NCBI GenBank assembly: GCA_017525605.1 | Contig: JAFXSM010000013.1 | Coordinates: 83,161 to 147,160, forward strand | Length of the DNA: 64,000 bases | From: Treponema sp. | GTDB taxonomy: Bacteria > Spirochaetota > Spirochaetia > Treponematales > Treponemataceae | Direction: 5' to 3' | Shown: in pieces, positions 9,613 to 17,184 of the stretch | How the letters are laid out: each line of letters opens with the position of its first letter | How positions within the stretch are numbered: the first letter of the stretch is position 1 | Position numbers and translations under genes: made by a program | The notes under the pieces: generated by a model | What the model was told of the DNA's origin: nothing | What the model saw: only the letters and a program-made list of their open reading frames with translations | The model's database searches: none

Positions 9613-9790
9613 CGTACTCAAAAAAAAACGACTGCGGACTGTCCAATCGTTCCATCTTCGCCTTTCCTCTCATTTTTTCCGGGGTATTTCCACACATTCT
9701 ACACACTTTTTCGGGGATAGAACGAAAGTCTTGATTTACCTTGAATCAACTCGAAAAAATTACAGCTTATTAGAAAACACTCTATCGACT

Positions 9791-9812
9791 TATACATACT
9801 ATTGTATGTATA
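9791..9812. promoter_or_regulatory. Perfect palindrome, probable BrnA operator
   Basis: Two 9-base perfect inverted half-sites, TATACATAC and GTATGTATA, separated by TATT and ending immediately before the first possible brnT ATG. Type II antitoxins with ribbon-helix-helix domains such as BrnA repress their own operon through short palindromes at the promoter, so this is the expected operator. Confidence 0.8.
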
Positions 9813-9824
9813 ATGGATAAGCAT

Positions 9825-10103
9825 ATGACATTTGAATGGGATGAAAATAAAAACTCTGAAAATATTGAAAAACATAAAGTTTCATTTGAAAAGGCTCAAG
9901 ATGCCTTTTTCGATACAAACCGCATGATATTGGAGGATATAAAACATTCTATTTCAGAAAAACGCTACTTCTGCATTGGAAAAACAGATGAAGGAATTTT
10001 GACAGTGCGTTTTACAATGCGCGGTCAAAACATAAGAATCATCGGCGCAGGCTACTGGCGTCAAGGAAAAAAACGTTATGAAGAACATTTACAACAATCC
10101 TGA
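9825..10103 (+). CDS. brnT: BrnT-family toxin (ribonuclease)
   Basis: Toxin of the type II BrnT/BrnA system; BrnT has a RelE-like fold and cleaves RNA to arrest translation. The family opening FEWDENKNSENIEKHKVSFEKAQDAF is present, split here into the strand FEWDENK and the following helix, along with the C-terminal RIIGAGYW(R) stretch. About 92 residues is the usual size. I use the ATG at 9825 because known members begin at this phenylalanine region; an ATG at 9813 would add four residues. The gene overlaps brnA by 26 bases, as in most such operons. The AT-rich codons differ from the GC-richer core genes before it. Confidence 0.92.
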   Translation: MTFEWDENKNSENIEKHKVSFEKAQDAFFDTNRMILEDIKHSISEKRYFCIGKTDEGILTVRFTMRGQNIRIIGAGYWRQGKKRYEEHLQQS

Positions 10104-10326
10104 ACAATCTATTATGGAATCATTGGACTCGGCTGTCGTCATAGAAGACTTTCTCCCCCCTCCATCGGAGCTTGTAAAAAAAACGCAAAAAGAGAAGATA
10201 ACAATTTCTATTGACGCTGATTGCATTCGATTCTTCAAGATTGAAGCTGAAAAGCACAATACAAAGTACCAAACCATGATGAATGAAGTGCTTTCCCAAT
10301 ACGCAAGGCATTATGCCGAAACATGA
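10078..10326 (+). CDS. brnA: BrnA-family antitoxin
   Basis: Antitoxin partner of BrnT. The last 45 residues (KEKITISIDADCIRFFKIEA and the following YQTMMNEVLSQYARHY) form the ribbon-helix-helix DNA-binding domain. The N-terminal part is the variable toxin-neutralising segment. The start lies inside the brnT 3' end, giving translational coupling. It probably represses through the palindrome at 9791-9812. Confidence 0.88.
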   Translation: MKNIYNNPEQSIMESLDSAVVIEDFLPPPSELVKKTQKEKITISIDADCIRFFKIEAEKHNTKYQTMMNEVLSQYARHYAET

Positions 10327-10351
10327 CTGCAGGTTGTAGCGTTTTCGGTGC

Positions 10352-10675
10352 TCACATCGACTCGAAGACGTTTCGGACGGCATTCCCTATCCTCGAAAGC
10401 AGCTCGGCCTCAAGCGTCCGCCCGAACGCTTCCTCGAACTGAGCGCACTTGTTCTCCGGGCAGCCGTCTTCCCTGAAAAGCGCGGACGACGGGATTCCCA
10501 ATATTTCCGCAATTTTATCGACCATTTCAGGCTGCGGCCAAGTGTCCTTGTTCTCGATTTGGTTTATGTAGGCGATGCTGCGCCCCACTGCATGGGACAA
10601 TTTTTCCTGCGACATGCCAATCTTCTTTCTATAAAACTTCAAGTTGTTTACAAACACCACTCTAATCGCGCTCAT
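10352..10675 (-). CDS. XRE-family helix-turn-helix regulator
   Basis: A 107-residue protein with an N-terminal Cro/C1-type helix-turn-helix: LKFYRKKIGMSQEKLSHAVG, then SIAYINQIEN and the stabilising PQPEMVDKIAEILGIPSSALF. The tail beyond residue 70 is a helical segment of unknown role. I place the start at 10675 (MSAIRV); five more residues are open upstream. It is convergent with brnTA and divergent from the toxin gene at 10772, so it could control the toxin locus. Confidence 0.8.
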   Translation of the reverse strand: MSAIRVVFVNNLKFYRKKIGMSQEKLSHAVGRSIAYINQIENKDTWPQPEMVDKIAEILGIPSSALFREDGCPENKCAQFEEAFGRTLEAELLSRIGNAVRNVFESM

Positions 10676-10771
10676 TTTAAAAAGATGCACTTTTGTTTTG
10701 AATGTGATTACATTATGAAACTAAAATTAAAGTAAAATTTGATGAATTTTACGGGAAATAATATAAAATAG

Positions 10772-12175
10772 ATGTTAATCATGAATTTCATAAAACAATT
10801 TCTTGCATGTATAGTTTTGCTCGTATTTTCATTGAGCATCTGCTTTTCGCAAGTTCATTATGAGAACACATATTATGAAAACGTTTATTACGAGGACATT
10901 CATTACGAAAATTCCTATTACGAGAATGTTCACTACGAAGACACCTACTATGAACCAATCAGCTATTCAGGAACGTTCATAGAGGACATTTATTACGGCG
11001 GAATCGATTTCAGAAGCTACAAAATAACGAGGCACACAATAACGGGAAAAGAAAAGACCTCGGATTTTTTCGATGATTCTGTTCCAGACGAATACAAAGT
11101 AAACTGGCAAAAAGTCATCGCAAAATACGCAGTCGGAACGACAATAATCGTGATTACAGGTGTTGTAGCGGTTGCCACAGGCGGAACTGTCGGCTATATC
11201 GCGGCAGGAGCGTTTGTCGGTTCATTAAAAGGGGCTGCTTCTGGAGCCGCAATAGGAGCATTGATTGAAGGGTCTTTGGCTTACTTTCAAGGAAAGCCAC
11301 GGGCAGGAATCTACAAGCAAATTATTGAAGGCTCAGCAGACGGTTTCATGTGGGGAGCTTTGACGGGAGCTGTCGCAGAAGGGGTTAAATCGGCGAAGGA
11401 GCTGAAAAAAGGAAAGCCGATTTTAAATTCGCTTGGAAGAATTGAATATGTCGTAGATGAAAAAACTGGAATCGTGTATTTGGCACGGGGGAGCAAGCCG
11501 GTTGGAACAGTTCTCAATGCGACTGACAAAAATGGGAATTATGTTTTTTTCATAAAGGACGGAAAGCTTTACGACTTCGATGGGAATCTAGTCTCACAAA
11601 AATTCAATAAAAAGCTTTTACAGCAAACAGGAATTATCACTGACGAAAAAACAGGCAATTTTATCGGCTATGTTGACTCAAAAGGAACTCTGACAGTGGG
11701 AGCGGACGCTGAAAAAGCATTAAGGAAAGAATGGGGAAAAATTTTAGACGAACAGTTCATTGAAGGCGGATATGAAGGTGTTGAACTCGGAAAACCTGGA
11801 AGCGGGAAGATTTTGCGCAGAAATTTTCAAAGATACTATAACAAAACTCTTCCAAAAGGTTCCCAAGCACATCACATTGTGCCTTCCAATGCGTCTGGCG
11901 GAGGTTCTGCAGGAGACGGATGCCGAAAAATTTTTGAGAAATTCGGCATCGACATAAATGATCCGCACAATTGTTGCCCACTACCTAGCGACAATAATGT
12001 TGCAAAAGCTATCAACACAATGTGCCACAACGGTTCCACAAAAGAACTTCACGGAGAAAAAATCATGCAGAGTCTTTATGAAGATTTGAGCAGGGCTAAA
12101 ACGAAAGAAGACGTGTTTGAAATATTGGCAGAGTACAGGCAAGCAATGCTGACAAACAATCCGTTTTGGTTGTAG
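10772..12175 (+). CDS. Secreted polymorphic toxin with YYEN pentapeptide repeats and AHH-type nuclease domain
   Basis: 467 residues. Residues 4-27 look like a signal peptide (hydrophobic LACIVLLVFSLSICFS). Residues 29-63 are seven pentapeptide repeats of the pattern [HY]YE[ND]x. Residues 120-170 and 185-205 are glycine-rich hydrophobic (glycine zipper-like) stretches. Residues 225-310 contain short YVDxKTG-type repeats. The C-terminal ~110 residues carry the AHH nuclease motif at 366-368 (SQAHHIVPSNA), DPHN near 397-400 and H419/H427, the pattern of the AHH branch of HNH/EndoVII nucleases used in polymorphic toxins. A probable immunity gene follows directly. The start is uncertain between 10772 and 10781; neither has a clear ribosome site. 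Confidence 0.82.
   Translation: MLIMNFIKQFLACIVLLVFSLSICFSQVHYENTYYENVYYEDIHYENSYYENVHYEDTYYEPISYSGTFIEDIYYGGIDFRSYKITRHTITGKEKTSDFFDDSVPDEYKVNWQKVIAKYAVGTTIIVITGVVAVATGGTVGYIAAGAFVGSLKGAASGAAIGALIEGSLAYFQGKPRAGIYKQIIEGSADGFMWGALTGAVAEGVKSAKELKKGKPILNSLGRIEYVVDEKTGIVYLARGSKPVGTVLNATDKNGNYVFFIKDGKLYDFDGNLVSQKFNKKLLQQTGIITDEKTGNFIGYVDSKGTLTVGADAEKALRKEWGKILDEQFIEGGYEGVELGKPGSGKILRRNFQRYYNKTLPKGSQAHHIVPSNASGGGSAGDGCRKIFEKFGIDINDPHNCCPLPSDNNVAKAINTMCHNGSTKELHGEKIMQSLYEDLSRAKTKEDVFEILAEYRQAMLTNNPFWL
10856..10960 (+). repeat. 15-base tandem repeat encoding [HY]YE[ND]x x7
   Basis: Seven contiguous 15-base units in frame inside the toxin gene, encoding HYENT, YYENV, YYEDI, HYENS, YYENV, HYEDT and YYEPI. 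Synonymous changes between units show it is not a very recent expansion. It directly follows the predicted signal peptide. Confidence 0.9.
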
Positions 12176-12183
12176 GGGGAATT

Positions 12184-12687
12184 ATGAACGTTTACAAAGC
12201 CTTTCTAGCGGAAAGCGGCTATCAGTATTTTTCTGCGGATTCAGAATTAATTGAACGACTTCTCAACCGCGATTACTCATGCGTCAAAGAATTGGAACTT
12301 AAATTGAATACAACAGACAGGAAAATTCTTGGCGACATCACTGTCATTGAGAGCTCTCTACTGATTCTTTTTTCAAGTGCGATTGTGCCGAATTTTGATT
12401 CAGCAGGCAGTTTTATTGATTTGCCAAAATTGAACAATTTCAAATTATTTGTTCCAGAAATTATAGATGCTTTGGACTGGACAAAATCCGAGATTGACTA
12501 TTTTTCAGACGGGAAACGCCTTAAGAGAATCAGGAAATATGAGTTCAAAAGCGACATGATAGCGGAAAAAGAAGCGTTTTCCCTGCCTATCGATAGTTCC
12601 CCTGTATTTTTTACAAGCATTTTTTTTGACAAGTTTAACAAACTCGGTCTGAAAGGCTTGGATTTTACTTGTGTTTTTGAAAATTAA
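12184..12687 (+). CDS. Probable immunity protein for the AHH toxin (Imm11/DUF1629-like)
   Basis: 167 residues, no signal peptide, acidic, located nine bases after the toxin stop behind a strong AGGGGGA ribosome site; this toxin-immunity order is standard for polymorphic toxin loci. The C-terminal GLKGLDFTCVFE resembles the closing motif of the Imm11/Imm43 (DUF1629) immunity family, and the middle IIDALDWTKSEIDYFSDGKRL fits the same family loosely. Family assignment is from memory of motif shape and is tentative; the immunity role rests mainly on position. Confidence 0.62.
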   Translation: MNVYKAFLAESGYQYFSADSELIERLLNRDYSCVKELELKLNTTDRKILGDITVIESSLLILFSSAIVPNFDSAGSFIDLPKLNNFKLFVPEIIDALDWTKSEIDYFSDGKRLKRIRKYEFKSDMIAEKEAFSLPIDSSPVFFTSIFFDKFNKLGLKGLDFTCVFEN

Positions 12688-12707
12688 TTTTATTGAGGAG
12701 TTTTTAT

Positions 12708-13625
12708 ATGAAAAGAAACATTACAACATCAGTTCTTATCCTGCTCGTGTTTTCTTTGTTATTCAGCTGCAGCAAAGAGTCTTCTTCATATTCTTCTGCT
12801 GGCAGTCAGTTTGACAGAGATAAACAACAGTACGAACAGCAGAAAACAGAAAACGAAGGAACTAATGCTGGCAAAATTGGTGCTACAATTGGTGGTGCTG
12901 CTGGTGGTGCTGCTGGTGGTGCGGTTGCAGGGGCTGGTATTGGTGCAGGTGTCGGTGCCGTAGTCGGAAGTATCGTTCCTGGTGCAGGAACTGCAGCAGG
13001 AGCTATTCTTGGTATAAAAATTGGAGGTCTAATAGGAGCTGTTACAGGAGGTACTGCTGTGGGGGTAAATACATACTCCCTTGCAGACGGAGAAGTAAGC
13101 GAATACATTAATGTCGAAACACATTTGACCTATGTCAATAATGCAACTGGGCAAAATATGCCATTTGTTTTTGGCGGAGCTGCGAGGAAGAACTATGCAA
13201 CACCAACATTCGCTAAAAAAGATAATGTAAAACTTGTTGTTGAAATGAATGCAAATATGATTCCTGAAAAAAGCAAAAAAGCATCGAAACGTCAGAAGAG
13301 TTTTGACTTGATGATTCCTGTAGAAATTCAGATTGATAAAAGTTTTATTGAGGATGGCACTTTGAGTATCAATTTAGGAACAGGTTCTTTTTATGATGAT
13401 GCTATCAATGTTTCAGAAATCGTTGATTCCAAACAAATTTTTCGATTTTTCATAAAAAATGACCCATTTCAGACTCCATATGTTGAACTAAAGTTTGTCC
13501 CGGCTGGTGTTGGCGAAGCCAAAATCCGTATCATATATGGCAAACCTGATTACAAAATAGTCCTTTCGTCTTGCGATATTACGCAGACCATTGAATTTAC
13601 AGACGAAAATGAATCAGGAAGATAG
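12708..13625 (+). CDS. Lipoprotein with glycine-zipper segment
   Basis: 305 residues. A lipobox ends the signal peptide (SLLFSC, lipidated Cys near residue 21), followed by a polar linker and then about 60 residues of nearly pure Gly/Ala/Ile/Val (GAAGGAAGGAVAGAGIGAG and onwards), a glycine zipper of the kind found in membrane-inserting or pore-forming proteins. The C-terminal ~170 residues are beta-rich and unrecognised. I start at 12708 because GAGGAG lies just upstream. It sits between the immunity gene and the ABC exporter genes, so it may anchor or guide the secreted toxin; this is an inference. Confidence 0.7.
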   Translation: MKRNITTSVLILLVFSLLFSCSKESSSYSSAGSQFDRDKQQYEQQKTENEGTNAGKIGATIGGAAGGAAGGAVAGAGIGAGVGAVVGSIVPGAGTAAGAILGIKIGGLIGAVTGGTAVGVNTYSLADGEVSEYINVETHLTYVNNATGQNMPFVFGGAARKNYATPTFAKKDNVKLVVEMNANMIPEKSKKASKRQKSFDLMIPVEIQIDKSFIEDGTLSINLGTGSFYDDAINVSEIVDSKQIFRFFIKNDPFQTPYVELKFVPAGVGEAKIRIIYGKPDYKIVLSSCDITQTIEFTDENESGR

Positions 13626-13628
13626 AAC

Positions 13629-14801
13629 ATGAAAAAACTTACAAACAGCATAATCAGTCTCATTATAGGAATTCTTCTTGCAGTAATCAGCTATGCGTTT
13701 TTGATATCATCGCAGAGAACAGATTATGGAGTTGACTATTACAGCAAGGTTAATTTTGACTTCATAATCCCCGCTCCGTGGTTCGACCAAATTCCAGAAA
13801 TCAAAAGCAAAGAATTTGTTGATGATGTCACTCCATATTATTTGACCGACAGAACTATTTCCTCAAAAGTCAAAAATGCAGAAATATACATTTATCTTAT
13901 TGATAAAGGTACAAATCTTGAAATAACGCCGTTTTCCGAAAATTTTCTTGTTGAAGGAAACCCGCTAAAACAGGACGGCATCGTCATAGACGAATCTGTA
14001 AGAAATCTTTTTGGAATTTCAGTCGGAGAAAATATTTCTGTTCAAATAGGTTCAAAAACATTCGAATTGACCGTGAACGGCGTTGTGCAATCGAACAAAT
14101 TCGCATCAAAACTTTCTTCGATTGCATATCTTTCAGACGATATTAAAGCCGCATATGAAAAAGCAGTGAAGCATACCGTGTATTCTGCTGCGTTCGTGAA
14201 AGCGAACAATCTAGTCGAAGCAGAAAATTATTTCAACACTGAATACAGGGCTATGGGAAAAGCCGGAGAACGCGACTGGTACAAAGATGACGACACCTAC
14301 AAATTCGCGCGGAATTCTGCACTTGAAACGCCAGTCGGAAAAGAAGTCACAAACATCGCACAAATCAAGGCGAATGTGGCATCAAATACGGACACGGCAG
14401 AAAAGCTGAACATGAAAAATCTGCTTTTTGCGGCTTTGTCCGTTTTTGTAGTGAACATCATCGCTTGGCTCGTTGTCATTTTTTCGCAAAGGAAGAAAAT
14501 AAAGACCGTTGATCAAGGAAAAGGCGGTGCTACAAGCGCAGAAATCATAAACGATTTTAGATTTGGAGAGATTGCGACATTTCTTGTTTTTCTTCTGTCG
14601 GCTTTGTTGTTTAAGACTATCGCAAACTACATTCAAATCGCCATTTTGCTTGTTTGTGGACTGTTAAGCCTGCTCATGACATTCTCAATGACGAAACGGA
14701 TTTTTCAGAGTCCACAAAATCAACAAATTAATAAAGAAAAACCGCAAACGCAAAAAATTCCACAAGAGAAGGAAAGGCGAAGAAAGGACAGTAAGCAATG
14801 A
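13629..14801 (+). CDS. MacB/FtsX-like ABC permease half, 390 aa
   Basis: One N-terminal membrane segment (about residues 7-27), a large extracytoplasmic domain, and three C-terminal membrane segments (about 265-285, 315-335, 338-355): the MacB/FtsX layout. The periplasmic part has the MacB-PCD-like phrase LFGISVGENISVQIG followed by FELTVNGVV. The C-terminal tail is long, polar and basic (QNQQINKEKPQTQK). It starts three bases after the lipoprotein gene and overlaps the next gene by four bases, so this is one operon. The substrate is unknown; toxin or lipoprotein extrusion is suggested by context only. Confidence 0.65.
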   Translation: MKKLTNSIISLIIGILLAVISYAFLISSQRTDYGVDYYSKVNFDFIIPAPWFDQIPEIKSKEFVDDVTPYYLTDRTISSKVKNAEIYIYLIDKGTNLEITPFSENFLVEGNPLKQDGIVIDESVRNLFGISVGENISVQIGSKTFELTVNGVVQSNKFASKLSSIAYLSDDIKAAYEKAVKHTVYSAAFVKANNLVEAENYFNTEYRAMGKAGERDWYKDDDTYKFARNSALETPVGKEVTNIAQIKANVASNTDTAEKLNMKNLLFAALSVFVVNIIAWLVVIFSQRKKIKTVDQGKGGATSAEIINDFRFGEIATFLVFLLSALLFKTIANYIQIAILLVCGLLSLLMTFSMTKRIFQSPQNQQINKEKPQTQKIPQEKERRRKDSKQ

Positions 14802-15745
14802 AAATATTTGGCATCAAAATTTTTCTTGTGCTCGCAATACTTTCAGTCGCATACATCATGAAAAATTCGTTTGCTCGTAACAGTTTTATGCCTGTCTACG
14901 AGCACATTTCCGCATTGTCGCAGACGGATAAGCAGTATTTGAGGACAGAACAGGAAATTCCAACAAACAAGAACGCACTGTTTGTCGAGCGGAGCCAACT
15001 TCGGCTTCACAAGAATTTGCATGAAACAAAAGACCTTGCTTTCAAATGCGAAAGAGAACAGAACACAGACTGCTATATCTCCGCAATCTCTATCAATGCT
15101 GTTTCGGACAATGACTTTCTTCAAAAATGCCTTGTAAAAGGAAATCTTCCGAAAAACAAAAATGAGATTGCGATAAATGAAAACATTGCAAAGAGCATGA
15201 ACTATTCCATTGGCGACGAGGTGTGCTTGATGTCAGCTATTCTCTATGAGAATGTGAAAATATCAGGAATCATTCGCAATTTTTATGGATTTCCCGAGTT
15301 CAAGACAGATGCTAGATTCTATATTGCTACAAACCGAGGGAAGGAATATCAGACTTCCGTCATAGGCGGATATTATGATTTTTCCGACAATCCGGAAGGT
15401 GCTTTTCTTGCAGAAGTTGTTTCCGAAAAAGTCTCAAAACTTTGGTCTAAAATTATACTGCAGATTGCTGCGATTTTTTGCGGATTAGTCTTTTTGAACG
15501 CAATCACATTTTTTGCTTACAAAAAAATCCTCTCTCTTCAAAAATACCACGCACGTCTGTTTTCACTCGGAAAGACAAAAACATTTGTGATGAACAAGCG
15601 GATAAAAGAGGTTCTCTTTTTTTCTGCGGTGAGTTTTGTTCTCATCGTTTTGTCGTCATTCGCTGGAGGAGGTGTCATGCTGGCTTTGTTGAACACAGCG
15701 GCATTGATCCTTTCTTCAATAATCAATTTTTTATGGAGCAAATAA
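14798..15745 (+). CDS. MacB/FtsX-like ABC permease half, 315 aa
   Basis: Second permease-like protein with the same layout: N-terminal membrane segment (residues 5-20), extracytoplasmic domain with the typical NEIAINENIAKSMNYSIGDE phrase near residue 125 and VKISGIIRNFYGFPEF after it, then C-terminal membrane segments. Between two of them the stretch ARLFSLGKTKTFVMNKRIKE matches the FtsX-type cytoplasmic coupling loop. It overlaps the preceding gene by four bases (ATGA) and is followed with no gap by the ATPase, so the three products probably form one transporter. Confidence 0.65.
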   Translation: MKIFGIKIFLVLAILSVAYIMKNSFARNSFMPVYEHISALSQTDKQYLRTEQEIPTNKNALFVERSQLRLHKNLHETKDLAFKCEREQNTDCYISAISINAVSDNDFLQKCLVKGNLPKNKNEIAINENIAKSMNYSIGDEVCLMSAILYENVKISGIIRNFYGFPEFKTDARFYIATNRGKEYQTSVIGGYYDFSDNPEGAFLAEVVSEKVSKLWSKIILQIAAIFCGLVFLNAITFFAYKKILSLQKYHARLFSLGKTKTFVMNKRIKEVLFFSAVSFVLIVLSSFAGGGVMLALLNTAALILSSIINFLWSK

Positions 15746-16516
15746 ATGTCAATCTTGAAACTTGAAAATGAAAATCTGACAATCAAAAAAGATGGTCGCA
15801 TACTTCTGAAAAACATAAATTTGACGGTTGAAAAAGGAGACAAAATCCTTTTTTCTGGGATAAACGGCGCCGGAAAATCGACGCTTTTCAAGACGCTTCT
15901 CGGCTTCATTACAGAAGACGGCGATGCCTACGCAAAATTGGAGGGCGGAACTTACACCTTCTGCGATTCAGATGATTTTCAAGAGTTGCAGAAGCACATA
16001 ATTTACATTTCACAGGAAGATTTCATCGGAAAGCCGTTCACAAAAGTCAGAAAAGCGTTTCTCGAAGCAATTCCAAACGAAATTCCAAACAAAAAAGAAT
16101 ACCTCTCGTCATGGCTTGAAAAATACAAACCGTTTATCCAAGACGATTTGGACAAGAAGTTGATTGACAAGAGGATTTTTCAGCTCAGCGGAGGAGAAAA
16201 GAAATTTGTCGCAATAATCCAGAGTCTGTTGCGGTGCGATTTTGATTCCGTAAAGCTTGCCATGATTGACGAACCTGTGAACAATCTAGATGCAAAGCAC
16301 ATTAGACAGCTTTCGGATTTGCTCAGCCGAATACAATTCTACAGACCGGATTTCGCCATTATCTTGATAACGCACTGCCATGCGTTCCCGAAGATAACAA
16401 AGGCGCTTGAAATCACCCCCGAAAAAGAGTTGAAGCAAATCTCTTACCAAGTTCACAACTGTTTCGGTCGTTTCGATGCCGACGGCTTCTATCAACAAGA
16501 GATGAACCCGTCCTGA
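15746..16516 (+). CDS. ABC transporter ATP-binding protein of the toxin locus
   Basis: 256 residues with all nucleotide-binding motifs: Walker A SGINGAGKST (residues 37-46), Q-loop YISQ (90), signature QLSGGEKKF (146-154), Walker B LAMIDEP (171-177) and the switch histidine LITHCH (210). The ATG follows the permease stop directly. It is the last gene of a run starting with the toxin (10772), so the ATPase could power an exporter serving that toxin-immunity-lipoprotein set. It is more divergent than LolD/MacB ATPases, which I cannot quantify without a search. Confidence 0.88.
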   Translation: MSILKLENENLTIKKDGRILLKNINLTVEKGDKILFSGINGAGKSTLFKTLLGFITEDGDAYAKLEGGTYTFCDSDDFQELQKHIIYISQEDFIGKPFTKVRKAFLEAIPNEIPNKKEYLSSWLEKYKPFIQDDLDKKLIDKRIFQLSGGEKKFVAIIQSLLRCDFDSVKLAMIDEPVNNLDAKHIRQLSDLLSRIQFYRPDFAIILITHCHAFPKITKALEITPEKELKQISYQVHNCFGRFDADGFYQQEMNPS

Positions 16517-16585
16517 CCTCCCCGCTCTCCCCCACCTGCAAACAGGTATCAACTATGTGTATCTTCATGGCAGGAAGGTGCGAAA

Positions 16586-16852
16586 ATGAATCAATCTGCT
16601 TTTAGCGTCAGAATGTACAGCAATTTGAAAAAAGAATTTTCTCTTATTTGCGAAGATTTTGGAATGCCGTTTTCCACGGCCATCCCCCTGTTTGCAAAAG
16701 CCGTTGTCAGAGAACACAGAATTCCGTTTGAAATTCGAAGCGACTTGCCCAACAGCCTTACCAAGCAGACAATTGAGCTTGCAGAAAACGGGAAAGAATT
16801 GCATGGCCCTTTTTCAACTCTCACAGATTTGAGGGCTTCATTAGATGCTTGA
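16586..16852 (+). CDS. RelB/DinJ-family antitoxin
   Basis: 88 residues with the family order: an N-terminal strand (AFSVRMYSNLKKEFSLICED), then the FGMPFSTAIPLFAKAVVREHRIPFEI region of the ribbon-helix-helix domain (given here as a description of the residues from 25 to 50). A C-terminal toxin-binding helix follows. Its stop overlaps an ATG in the manner of RelB-RelE/YafQ operons, but only a short stub of the toxin remains, so this is probably an orphan antitoxin. Confidence 0.82.
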   Translation: MNQSAFSVRMYSNLKKEFSLICEDFGMPFSTAIPLFAKAVVREHRIPFEIRSDLPNSLTKQTIELAENGKELHGPFSTLTDLRASLDA

Positions 16853-16890
16853 AATCGGTAGTCACCAGTTTTCGCGTAGGCCGTGCCGCC
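16845..16890 (+). pseudogene. Truncated YafQ/RelE-like toxin start
   Basis: An ATG overlaps the antitoxin stop by eight bases and begins MLEIGSHQFSR, resembling the opening of YafQ-type toxins. After about twelve codons the similarity ends and the sequence becomes that of an antisense beta-helix gene remnant. This looks like a deletion scar. Confidence 0.5.
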
Positions 16891-16892
16891 CC

Positions 16893-17184
16893 CTACTCTC
16901 CAAAATCGACCTCGTAATCGACATTGTTGAGAGTGTTGTCCTTCAGTTCGATGTTCCTGCTGTAGGCTCTTGAAAGTGAGTAATACAGCAGGCAGCCAAG
17001 GAATTCCCCGGTGGACTGGGTGAACGTGTTGTTCGTGATTGAGATGTTCTTGCACTTGCTCAAGGCGATAATCGCGCCGTCTTCCGAGTTCGCGTTGTCC
17101 GTGAAAGTATTGGAAACAATCTTCACATCGCGGACAAGTCCCCTGTCGATTTCATAGCCGCCAATCGCAAGGGCGCATTCTTCA
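16893..17184 (-). pseudogene. C-terminal remnant of a right-handed beta-helix protein
   Basis: On the minus strand, about 97 residues read as parallel beta-helix repeats: VKIVSNTFTDNANSEDGAII, then CKNISITNNTFTQSTG and NIELKDNTLNNVDYEVDFGE, each with the N-x-F/L asparagine ladder of pectate-lyase-like folds. There is no start codon or leader in front; the frame merges into the 3' end of the MATE gene at 17182-17184. It is therefore the broken tail of a secreted or surface beta-helix protein, left by a rearrangement. Confidence 0.7.

Noticed and set aside
10856..10960. CRISPR-like regular repeat
   Set aside because: The 15-base periodicity is coding, has no spacers, and encodes the pentapeptide repeat of the toxin. 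No CRISPR array or cas gene was seen anywhere in the window.
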